64,000 nt of DNA from Uloborus plumipes (lineage: Eukaryota > Arthropoda > Arachnida > Araneae > Uloboridae). Under the pieces are notes generated by a model. The model was not told where the DNA came from. It made no database searches and saw only the letters and a list, made by a program, of their open reading frames with translations. Below are positions 11,983 to 21,480 of this stretch, one piece after another. How positions within the stretch are numbered: the stretch's first letter is position 1; each line of letters begins with the position of its first letter. The stretch lies in contig JAXGGA010001601.1 of the NCBI GenBank assembly GCA_038373865.1, positions 62,001 through 126,000 of the forward strand, written 5' to 3'. The translations under genes were made by a program, and so were the position numbers.

Positions 11983-14245
11983 CATTAAAATAAAATAATT
12001 ATGATTTTTCTTCATTTAGAGAAAGCTGAACCTGTTGGCGTGTTATCTAATTTTCCACAACTACCACGTGTTTGAGACACGCACGATTAAAAATTAGCAT
12101 GTAATGATGCGTAAGGTACGGTGTATTGGACGTAAATTAGACGATTTTCTGGTATCATTTAATTAATAATTAAATAAACAAAACTATTTTATAGATGAAT
12201 ATAGAATTTGTTATCGGAAATGAAAACTTATAGGTTTAGACAAAGTATACTGAATCGGTAGTCAAAATAAACAATTGTACATAACTGTCAGCGAAAGGTA
12301 TACATCGAATGTTTTCATTTACTAGTTTGCGTTCAAATCCGAATTCTCGTTTAGGGATTACATTTCCTGAAACATTAAAGATTATACAACTCTATATATT
12401 TCGTACTAAAGTAAGACATTTAGTATATAGTTATACAGAAAATCTTCTTACGTCTTTAAATATTTGCGATACATTGATTGCTCTTTAAAATGTCTCTCTT
12501 TACTATGTAATTGAAAATGTATCGAAAATATCACGATAATTAAGAAAAAGTACTGTTTTTCAGGTAAAAAATCATACACTTTTATGCCATAAAGATTTTT
12601 GTCTCAAATTCATTGAATCTACCAAAATGAGTAATAAAAACAGAGCTGATTCTACATTTAGAGCTTTTGAATCAATTAGCGACTGACGTGTACTCAACAA
12701 TTTAAAGAGAAAAACAAAAAGAAAAAAGTTATTTTTTTCCCTTCCTTCCTTCGTTCAGATTTTTTTTCCTTTTCTTTTCTTCTGCAACTTTTTTTCACAA
12801 CTAAAAAATATACTCTGTCTGATTGTTTAATTTTTAGTGAGTAAATTTGAATAGAAAAGCACTTTTATTCGAATTTAACATGTAAGAAATTGCCGTTCTT
12901 ATGTATCTGGCAATGTTTTTGGAATTTAAAAATTCCAATGACTCTTTTTTTTTTTAAACAAAACAAAATGCATTCTTCAATCGAAATTTCTTTTCTTTTC
13001 GCAAATTACAGTTCTTCGGGATAAAACATTACGATACTTTTTTTAATTGGAGCTTCAAATCAGTAACAGGAGTTAAAAATTATAATGAACAGGGAAAGTT
13101 TTCCCTTTAAAAGAAGAAACAAAGTTCAACGAAATTTGTTTTCAAATGTCAATTTTGGAACTTATATTGTTTTACTGAAATGCATCTAATTGCACAAGAA
13201 ATACGTAATTAAACTAACATTTAGTAACTAAAAAAAGCATACATTTACATTTAATTAAACAGTATTATTTACAAATTTATTCTTCTTATAAAATCGTAAT
13301 ATAAATGGGTTCCCAACTAGAGCGAAATAGCAAAACAAAAGCAAATAATCGATGAATTTTGCTAACAACTGTTAGATTCTGAAAAAAAAAATATATGCGT
13401 CAAACTTCAACGTATACATTAAAATGGAAGAAGAATTTGCCTTCACAACAGTATTTTTCAAATCCCAGATTATATCGTCGATGTCAAATAAACTGCTCAA
13501 ATTTTTATGTTTTGCTCTGATGTGCCTCTTTGCATTATTTCCCGGACGTCGAAATAACAAAACAGCAGCGTATTTGGTTAAAAATGCACTTCGTATTCTC
13601 TCCCTACATTGTTTCCTTCCTTTTTAAGCTGAGCGATCCCGTGGCATTCGCCAGTTTATCGAATTTTGTTTCTTCAATATCTTTTGTGACATGCATTATG
13701 AATGGAAATATCATTTCTCTACTAACTTGTCCTATCTTGTTAAGGCCACGATTTTCTGAGGAAATTGCCAAACTTTGGATCGGAAAAGAATGCATTTTCA
13801 TGCAAGTCAAAAAATATATTTTTTTAATATCTTTATCTGAAACAAAGTAATTTTTTTTAAAATCTTTTTAGTCAAAGTTTTATTTTATTTATTTATTCTT
13901 TTATTTACTGTTGTTTAAAGAAAGATACAAAGAAAAAAGTATTTAAATGAAAGCTTCATGTATACATAAAAATTCCGCTAAAAGCCGATAATAAATTAAA
14001 TAAACGAAATGCTTATTGGAGGAAAAAGAATTTGAATTTACGGTTGGGTAGAGGAAGAACGCTTATTTAACTATCCCCTAATCTTTATAGCGTTTAAGGA
14101 GATGATCCAATTCGAACAAAACTTTGTTTTTTCGGCCAGTACCTTTCATTTTCATATTTTTACTGGTTTTTCTTTCACTTGAAATTTGTTTTATAATAAT
14201 TAGGAGTAAGCTAAATTAGTAACGATTACATTGCTTATTATTATG
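11983..14245. other. AT-rich stretch, nothing recognised
   Basis: A pyrimidine-rich patch lies near 12739-12785. Overlapping open frames on both strands between 13372 and 13850 (up to 106 codons) show no domain I know; frames opening on both strands at once usually reflect composition. No repeat boundary is identified. Confidence 0.45.
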
Positions 14246-14450
14246 AAAATAATAATAATAATAATAATAATAATAGTAATAGAAAAAGTAATAGTAATAA
14301 TAGTAATAATAATAATAGTAATAATAATAATAGTAATAATAATAATAGTAATAATAATAATAATAGTAATAGTAATAATAGTAATAATAATAATAAGAAG
14401 AAAAAAAATAAGAAGAAGAAGAAGAAAAAAAAGTTTTTTTTTTTTTAAAT
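14246..14450. repeat. AAT/AGT trinucleotide microsatellite with purine tail
   Basis: About 150 bases of AAT units with regularly spaced AGT interruptions, followed by AAG/A-rich purines from about 14396 and a T run from about 14437. The long tyrosine- or isoleucine-only frames read through here are artefacts of the repeat. Confidence 0.95.
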
Positions 14451-14603
14451 TTGGTTCTCTTGAAACATATTCTTTTATCAGATGAAAAAAAAAACAACTA
14501 CAGCACCAACGGAGCAATTTGATGCATTTATAATTCCAGATCAAAGAACGTCTTTGAGCAAATTATTGCATAGAGTTTTTTACTAAAGAGAGATACAAAT
14601 GTA

Positions 14604-15393
14604 CACTCAGGCACATTGAAAATAGCGACCCAAGAAGAAAGCATCGGATTGAAATGACATTTACTACACATAATGATACAAATGAGAGAATCACTTGATC
14701 TCCAAATCAAGACAATTGAACGAATACAAGGTGTGCAAGGACACAAATACAGAGCAACTTCACTAGCGCATTGGACCACTTATAGCTGCAATACATGCCG
14801 CCACACGATCCGGCATTGAGTTGATTAGACGCTTGATGTTGTCCTGAGGCAAATTGGCCCATAAATTTGCAACAGCCAACTCCAAATCAGGCAGAGTGAC
14901 ACGATGACATCTGACGTTTTAGCTGATCCCACACATGCTTGATAGGGGATAAGCCGGGGGAGCGGGCCGGCCATGGAAGAGTCTGAAAATGACGTAGGAA
15001 GTCTTAAGCAATTCTTGCTGTATGCGGACGAGCATTATCTTGCTGGAAAATTGCTTCTGGGAGACCATTTAGGAAAGGTCCTATATGGGGTCAAAGAATA
15101 TCATCAACGTAACGTTGGCCGGTTAAGTTTCCATGCATCACAATTAGATTGGACCGACTATCATAGCATATGGCCCCCAGACCATTACACCAGCTGTGCG
15201 GGTTTTGACATTGGGGTGCCAAGTTTCGACATTGTACAGATTACCTGTATTTGTGTCGTTGCTCACCCTGTATTAGTTTAATTGTCTAGATTTTGAGATC
15301 AAGTGAATCTCTCATCTATATCATTATGTGTATTAAATTTCATTTCAATCCGACGATTTCTTCTTGGGTCGCTATTTTCAATGTGCCTGAGTG
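14604..15393 (-). mobile_element. Tc1-like element with about 150-bp TIRs
   Basis: The left end is CACTCAGGCACATTGAAAAT, flanked by TA at 14602-14603. The right end is its inverted copy, flanked by TA at 15394-15395. The arms (about 14604-14758 and 15240-15393) match through GCGACCCAAGAAGAAA, GGATTGAAATGA and ACTTGATCTC. The 790-bp length is about half of a complete Tc1-like element, and the N-terminal half of the transposase is missing. Long arms and TA target are typical of the Tc1/Tc3 branch. Confidence 0.88.
14782..15245 (-). pseudogene. Tc1-like transposase relic, C-terminal half
   Basis: Read on the minus strand, the relic shows GVMVWG-like sequence near its start (as WCNGLGAI), then IFQQDNARPHTARIA around the second catalytic Asp, then PWPARSPGLSPIKHVWDQL. 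In active relatives this last block reads SPIEHVWD, so the final catalytic Glu is Lys here. The DNA-binding N-terminus and first Asp are absent, a stop follows ARIA, and the last part is in a shifted frame, where PQDNIKRLINSMPDR is readable. The enzyme would have cut and pasted at TA sites. It is dead on several counts; the family call is secure. Confidence 0.85.
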
Positions 15394-15508
15394 TATATAA
15401 TAAAAAATATTTTATTATTTTTTACGTTTTTTTTTCTTTTCTTTTTTTCTTTTTTATTTTCAACAACGGAAGAAATTCAAATTTTTTAACTTAAAAGCAG
15501 CGGAGGTA

Positions 15509-16149
15509 CTGTCCGTCCCTAAAAACCGCGCTTAGCTCTCGCGAACAGTTCCACTTAAAAAAGGGTAGATGGGTTGTGGGTGATAACTTTCCAAAGTTTT
15601 CAATTTAAACCTTGCATTTGATTAATCCTTTTGACATATTCAACTAAACTATGTATTTGAACTTAGCATCGTTCCACGTTGTTTGATACGGCCCAAAATG
15701 CTTTTTATATTATTCTTCCCCTTATTTGTGCAATGAGTTACTGCCCGTAAACCAGGGCTGAGGCAGAACTGAAGCAAATACACCCACAGCTCGATCATAG
15801 CTTCCTAAGACTGCAGTTTCGCCCTTATTATGGGCTCCTCAGTTAGGAATAGCCAATGATCGAGCCGGAGGGGCAAAAATCCTCTTAATGTAGCTAAGAT
15901 AGCCAACAAACTGGTAGATAAAGTGAATTTATCTTACCAGCGAGCGTTCGCAAACTATGGTGCGGCTCAACCCGAAATTTGAAGGCAAAAGCTGGATAAT
16001 GTGCAATGAGTTACCGCCCGTAAGCCAGGGCTGAGGCAGAACTCTTCCCCTTATTGTTACCTTACCTGACACCCCTATTTCGGTAAGATCAGAGAAGACC
16101 TGATGCATGCGTAAATGCTCCGAAGGTTTTATCTAAGAAGATCGGACAG
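15509..16149. mobile_element. CTGTC-family MITE, copy 2 (carries an insertion)
   Basis: Starts CTGTCCGTCCCTAAAAACCG and ends ATCGGACAG, flanked by TA at 15507-15508 and 16150-16151. It is collinear with 3637-3938 except for a 317-bp insertion at 15726-16042. Removing the insertion and one TSD copy leaves about 312 bp, matching the length of the other copy. Confidence 0.82.
15726..16042. mobile_element. SINE-like insertion with terminal direct repeats
   Basis: Flanked by a perfect 12-bp duplication TCTTCCCCTTAT (15714-15725, 16043-16054). The copy at 3637-3938 is the empty site. About 43 bases at the start (TGCAATGAGTTACTGCCCGT and on to GGCAGAAC) recur nearly unchanged at the end, as if one full unit of about 270 bp were followed by the start of a second. 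Between 15790 and 15865 it holds a long hairpin with outer stem GCTCGATCAT/ATGATCGAGC. A diverged relative lies at 21275-21480. No box A/B promoter can be asserted, so SINE is a working label based on TSD length and size. Confidence 0.6.
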
Positions 16150-16333
16150 TAAAAATTATTTTCTAGCTTGAAAGCAATAAACAAATTGGAACGATTTTGA
16201 AAGTTGAAAACCTGAATGAAATTCTCCTTAAGGTTGGAAAAGATTAGGAGCTAGTTAATAATACTTAGCAGAGGAATTTAATTTTTAACTAAAAAAATTG
16301 ATGCAAACGATTTCATTTTTAATCTTACTAAAT

Positions 16334-17061
16334 TAGTGGTGCGACATCGATGTTCAAAGTTATCAAGTCGATAATTTTGATAAATCGACTCCAAAACGTC
16401 GATGATTTGAAACATCGATACTCTGAAACATGGAACTTTTTAATGTCTATTTCTGTATAATAAACTATGAAAAATGCTGGAACTAAATTCACAGTAATCA
16501 ATTGATCAATTAAGATGATTTTGAACTATCCAGGGCAAACTTTTATAACAATAATGACAGTTATTTATTAACGTTACAAATCAAGTTAGGCAAAGAGTTC
16601 AATATCTTATTCTTTTAAGTACAAAAAACTGAAAATTTTGTACAAATTAACTGGAATAATTTCGTAATATTATTCAAATTTTCAAATGAATAATACAAAA
16701 ACGCAATGCAAGTTATTTAATAAAATTAATACCAATCAATTACAGAAATTGAAAAACATTTCAATGTTGATAACATGCAATGTATATCTATTTCCATAGA
16801 CAACTAACAATAGTAAAGCTTCCAACTGAATACATGTTGCAATATCTAATTAATATTGAATCTTCATCATAGCTGTAAACATATTCACATTTTTATGGTA
16901 TATTTTAGGTTTATTTATAAAGTATTGCCATGAAAAAAACATCGGAAGCAGAACAACGATGTAATAAAAACATTAACCCTCTAACATGGATGGTAAAAAC
17001 ATCCATGTTTCAGCGAAAACGTCCATGTTTCAAAAACATCTCCACCGATGTCCCTCCATTA
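16334..17061. mobile_element. Non-autonomous hAT element
   Basis: The left end is TAGTGGTGCGACATCGATG and the reverse complement of the right end is TAATGGAGGGACATCGGTG. The flanking octamers TACTAAAT (16326-16333) and GACTAAAT (17062-17069) agree at 7 of 8 positions. The subterminal regions repeat ATCGAT/CATCGATA motifs on the left and CATCCATGTTT/CGTCCATGTTT on the right. No coding capacity in 728 bp. Confidence 0.72.
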
Positions 17062-17119
17062 GACTAAATGTAGTTTCTTAATTGGAAACTTTATACTCGT
17101 GGAAGCTTTTAGCTTAATT

Positions 17120-17368
17120 CTGTACCTCAGAACCAGAACAACGTAAGTCCAAAAACGGCGATTTTCACTTTTTTGTTGCATTGTATGCAGAACGAAATTC
17201 CGCATTGACCCATAAGAACGCTATTCTAGAAAAAAAAAATACTTCACAATTATTTAGCTGCTTTAAAAGAGCTCGAGTCCCATCCTTTGCATGCATCCGA
17301 CAATCGTTTTCGCCCTCTAATGAAAATTGACGAAAATGGATTTACGTTAATCTGGTTCTGAGGTACAG
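17120..17368. mobile_element. Short MITE with about 30-bp TIRs
   Basis: The left end is CTGTACCTCAGAACCAGA followed by ACAACGTAAGTCC. The reverse complement of the right end is CTGTACCTCAGAACCAGA followed by TTAACGTAAATCC. AATT lies on both sides and could be a 4-bp TSD or part of the TIR. The element is 249 bp and non-coding. The superfamily is not assigned. Confidence 0.72.
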
Positions 17369-17496
17369 AATTTACAGTTATTTTTTTTCCCACGTTTGAA
17401 TGCTTAAATAACCGGAAAAATTTGTTAAAATCTAAATTATTTTCAAAAAGAGAAAGTAAGAATAAGAAATTTTCAAAATAAATTTAAGAAACATTA

Positions 17497-17816
17497 CACT
17501 GTAAAAAATGAATATTGTTTTGACAGTTTAATACAGCTAAATTTATGGTAATAAACTTTAAAATTTCTAATTTTACAGTACTAAACTGTAAAATTGCTAA
17601 TTTTACAGTTTATTACGGTGCATTATATAGTTTTAAACTGGAACCTCTGCTGCCAGTATTATACTGTTGTTTTAACAGTAAAACACTGGTAAATTTTACG
17701 GCAATAAACTATAAAATTGCTAGTTGTACAGTTTATTATGGTGTATTTTACAGTTTTAAATTGTAACCTCTGCTGCCAGTATTATATGTAAAAACAACAG
17801 TTCATTTTTTGCAGTA
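17497..17816. mobile_element. CACTG-family MITE, copy 3
   Basis: Starts CACTGTAAAAAATGAATATT after TA at 17495-17496 and ends CATTTTTTGCAGTA before TA at 17817-17818. The CTGTAAAAT/ATTTTACAG modules are arranged as in the other four copies, in the orientation opposite to copy 1 (AACCTCTGCTGCCAGTATTA lies near the right end). Confidence 0.8.
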
Positions 17817-17818
17817 TA

Positions 17819-18487
17819 AAGGGGATCAGGAAAAAGTTACTTGCCCCAAAGTTATCACTTTACTCTTTCACCTCCCCCCCCCCCCGCTCCATCTTTCCTT
17901 TTCACGTTTGGATTAAAGTTCACTAATCAATATTATGTTCTTTATAATAACGATGAACAGATGCATAATGTGGTCTATGATGTCCATATTTGCCATATTT
18001 TTTTTTTACCTTAGTGCTTTGCAAAGATCCCATATATTAGTTCTAATTTCTGTCTTAAAAATACTTTTATTTCATTGTTTTTCAATTGCAAATACACATC
18101 TTAGGACCTTTCATGTAAATACGAGTTTTAATGCTAAACCATACTCTTCTTCTTTTTTTTTATTTTTGGGTATTCAATGAAATAATAAGTGACTTGAAAT
18201 AAATGATGCTCTGATGGCTTTTTAAATCTGTCCATTTGCATAATTCCTTTTGTTGAGCTATCTCTGGACTTCGATGAATAGAGGTTTTGCATATTCATTA
18301 GAAGAAATAGCTACTTAGATCTCAAAATGCTGTTTTTATGAGAACTCAGATTAAATTTCTTTCATCCTTTCCTTTTCTTTTTATCGCTCCTTCTTCTTTT
18401 TCTTTCTTTTTTCATTTTCGTCCGCTTTATTTTCAAAAGAAATACAGAAACTACATCATAAAAGTTCTAAGTACATATTTGTTAAAA
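17819..18487. other. AT-rich stretch, nothing recognised
   Basis: A run of C lies near 17873-17885. An 81-codon frame at 17935-18180 is unrecognised and mostly hydrophobic, as expected of T-rich DNA. Confidence 0.45.
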
Positions 18488-19245
18488 TAGGGGAATGTGG
18501 GGCAAAGTGAAATGGCAAAATATTTTCAGTTTGCAGCCCCACCTATCTATCTAGCAATATTTACACATGCAGTCAATACAATATTTTAAGACATACAGTC
18601 TATTTTTGTCAACAAATAGATAGATCTAAAGAATAGACATACAGTCTATTCCTGTCAACAAATAGATAGATCTAAAGATCAACGAAAAAATTATACAAGT
18701 CCTTTTCAAAACTTGATACACTTATCGTAATTTCCGTGTTTTTTTAAAACTATTTTTTGTTATGGTACAGTTATAATTTTTTTGTAATTATCATTTTAAG
18801 TATTAATTGAGATTTACTGGTATGCAGTAAAATACTTGTTTCGTTTATATTAAGCAATTTTTTTTTATTTTAAATGTTCAATGTAATTTGTCAAGTGCAC
18901 GCGGGGCAAAGTGCATGGGCAAAGTGAAATAGTTCACTTCGTTTACTTATGCATTAATTTTTTAAATCGCGTATGTATTTCTTCATTTATTAATTAATTT
19001 ACATTCTTTTGTTTATTAATAATTCTTATTTGTTCATTCGTTTACTGATTTTCTTATTTGTTCTCTGTTATATTCATTCATTTATTTTTCTCATAAATTA
19101 ATGAATTCATTAATTTATCAATTTTTTTACTCATTTATTTTTCCTTAATAAGTCATTTATTCGTTTGTTTACACGTCCATTTGATGAAAACTACGGTTAA
19201 TTATTAAATAGAAAAATTTTCATAGTAAAGATTTTTCACTTTGCC
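18488..19245. mobile_element. Possible element with recurring GGGGCAAAGTG motif
   Basis: The region opens with GGGGAATGTGGGGCAAAGTG and closes with the inverted form TTTTTCACTTTGCCCCATGG near 19225-19244. Two further direct copies (GGGGCAAAGTGC, GGGCAAAGTGAAA) lie near 18902-18930. Related fragments occur at about 29826-29850 (inverted GCCCCACATTCTCC) and 42596-42670. No TSD is resolved, so the boundaries are approximate. Confidence 0.4.
18591..18682. repeat. Two tandem units of about 46 bp
   Basis: ACATACAGTCTATTTTTGTC and ACATACAGTCTATTCCTGTC begin two adjacent units at 18591 and 18637. Both continue through AACAAATAGATAGATCTAAA. Near-identity suggests a recent slippage-type duplication. 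Confidence 0.85.
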
Positions 19246-19448
19246 CCATGGTTTTTTAAGGTGGAGAATTTCTACCTTTTTTAAAGGTGAAAAATAACTG
19301 CCAAAAATGAAAAATAATATTTCAACGCAAGTTGTCATACAAAATAAATCATTCGATCTTTTGTACAAATTTCCGATATACTTCGTAATATACACGTAAA
19401 TATTTTAATGTCATTGTTTCCTAGAAAACTTCTGTGTTTTACATTTAG

Positions 19449-19845
19449 GCCGTAAAGCAAAAATCTGCCGGTGAAATTGAACATATGATATACATGATCA
19501 TTAATTGGTCCTAATAAAACCTTTTCTTATTTATTTATTTATTTTTTTATTGGTGCTAACCTCTCTTATATGGTTCAAGCCGCAAAGCACAAATCTGCCG
19601 GTGAAATTGAGCATAGGATATACATGATTATTAATTGGTCCCAAAAAGCCCTTTCTTATTTATTTATTTATTTAATTTTTTATTGGTGCTAACCTCTCTT
19701 ATACGATTCAAGCCGCAAAGTACAAATCTGCCGGTGAAATTGAACGTATGATATACATGATCATTAATTGGTCCAAAAGAAGCCCTTTCTTATTTATTTA
19801 CTAATTTAATTTTTTATTGGTGCTAACCTTTCTGATATGGTTCTA
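19449..19845. repeat. Minisatellite, three units of about 130 bp
   Basis: Units start at about 19449, 19579 and 19712, each beginning GCCGCAAAGCACAAATCTGC or a close variant. They continue through GGTGAAATTGA, ATATACATGAT, TTAATTGGTCC, a TTTA-type run and TATTGGTGCTAACC. Differences are mostly single bases and variation in the TTTA run. Confidence 0.9.
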
Positions 19846-20181
19846 TCTATTTAAAAAAATAATTATTTTGTGGAATTTTGACTTTAACTTTAAGAGGTAG
19901 TTTAATATCTTGTGTGACTTCTTTCACAGCTTTACCTACTGTTTTTCATTACGTGTGGCACTTGATACTAAAACGAGCTATGCCACATTTTACGAACTTC
20001 TTCAACAATATTTTTATATTGTAAAAGAGATTTCACTAAATTGGGATTATTAAATGGTGCATTTTGAGCTACAGGATAGGTATAGAATACTTGAGGTATA
20101 GAGCGGTCATCCAAGCTTTTAAATATACACTGAAGCAAATATATCTTTTACAATCCCATTTCTTCTACTTAGTTGATGGAA

Positions 20182-20579
20182 CACTGTAAAAAATAAAAGT
20201 TGTTTTTACAGTGTGATACAGCTAATTTTATAGTAATAAACTGTAAAAATGGCTAATTTTACAGTAATAAGTTGTAAAATTAGTAATTTTACAATATTAA
20301 AATAAAATAGCAATTTTACAGTAAACTATAAATTACTAATTTTACAGTTTATTACATTGCATTTTACAGTTTTAAACTGGAAACTCTGCTATCGGTATTT
20401 TCTGTTCCTTTTGCAGTACAATACAGCTAAATTTTACGGCAATAAACAGTAAAATTGCTAACTTTACCGTCAAAAACTGTAAAATTGCTAGTTTTAGTTT
20501 ATTACTGTGCATTTTGCAGTTTTAAATTGGAACTCGGCACCCAGTATTATACTGTAAAAACAATTCATTTCTTGCAGTG
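20182..20579. mobile_element. CACTG-family MITE, copy 4
   Basis: Starts CACTGTAAAAAATAAAAGTT and ends CATTTCTTGCAGTG with TA at 20580-20581; the left TA is worn to AA. It contains the largest visible series of alternating CTGTAAAAT and ATTTTACAG modules in the window. Confidence 0.78.
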
Positions 20580-20581
20580 TA

Positions 20582-21274
20582 TATTAAACGTTAAATATCT
20601 GTATTTCAAAATAGTACAAGATTTTTTATCAACCATTGATTATGGTGCATATTGCATAGCTCCAGCTACAATATATTTGATTCCACTAATGGTGTTTTAT
20701 GCAGAAATATTTAAGAATCAGTTCAAGAAATTCTCAATAATCATCTTTTGAGTCCGAACCATACAGCAATGTTTTAGTAAATTTTATTCTATCACCCTAT
20801 ACGCCAGTCACTTTTATTATTGAGTCTTGTAACGCATTTATCTTAATCAGTTAACTCCCAGTACAGCTAAGAATCGTTTGAAAAGAAATTCTTTTGGAGT
20901 TGAAGAGAGCAATATACTTTTATTAAATAAGCATCAATAATCAGTTCTACTATAATGAGGTAATATGCAGTATGTTACAGGCAGTGCAAAGGTAGAACTA
21001 TACTGCCGTGCTATGCACAAAAGTCGTACCTGCATTTTTTAACAAAATTGAGTTATCGACACCAGGTGGCTCTTTGTGACGTATTATACCTGAATACAAA
21101 ATTATATGGTCATTTGAAAATGGGGAATATTTTTTAAAAAAACCTGAAAAAGTTTCATCTGAATCAAATACATGGTTGCGAAAGACTTTAAAGAGTTTTA
21201 TCTCAGTTTGAGTTGGGCTGCAGATACCACTTTTGCGCTTAGCACGGCAGTATAAGCAATATACGTATATTTCA
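20582..21274. other. Unassigned, includes a minus-strand open frame
   Basis: A minus-strand frame at 20998-21333 (111 codons) contains a CLYC pair near residue 31 and phrases such as KLFKVFRNHVFDSDE. I do not recognise it. Its start overlaps the repeat beginning at about 21275, which argues against a conserved gene. It could be chance or a TE remnant. Confidence 0.3.
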
Positions 21275-21480
21275 GTCATGGCATCTTGAGACTGAAGTTT
21301 CGTCATTGTTAGTAGCACTTCAGTCAGGAACAATCATTAACCGAGCTGAAGGTAAATGTCCTCTCATTGTAGTTGAGCTTACTTTCAAACTGGTAGACAA
21401 ACTTGATTTACCAAACCAGCGAGCACCGGAAACCGTGCTGCGGTTCAACTCGAAAAATCAAGGCAAAAGCTTATGCCTTC
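21275..21480. mobile_element. Diverged relative of the 15.7-kb SINE-like unit
   Basis: Collinear with 15800-15995 through GACTGAAGTTTCG, a hairpin-forming centre, CAAACTGGTAGA, ACCAGCGAGC, GTGCTGCGGTTCAACTCG and AAGGCAAAAGCT. It lacks the 43-bp terminal repeats of the other copy, and no TSD can be defined. The central stem here is ACTGAAGT/ACTTCAGT, different in sequence from the first copy. Confidence 0.55.

Noticed and set aside
13372..13560. Minus-strand frame with HIRAKH as a BED-type zinc finger
   Set aside because: No Cys pair and no aromatic signature at the expected distance; a three-residue resemblance only.
14200..14544. Long low-complexity proteins of Tyr or Ile on both strands
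   Set aside because: They are translations of the AAT/AGT microsatellite and carry no independent coding signal.
19449..19845. Three-unit tandem repeat as a CRISPR array
   Set aside because: The units are contiguous 130-bp copies without unique spacers, in eukaryote-like DNA.
20998..21333. 111-codon minus-strand frame with CLYC as a zinc-finger gene
   Set aside because: One Cys pair only, no His or second pair, and it overlaps the SINE-like repeat.
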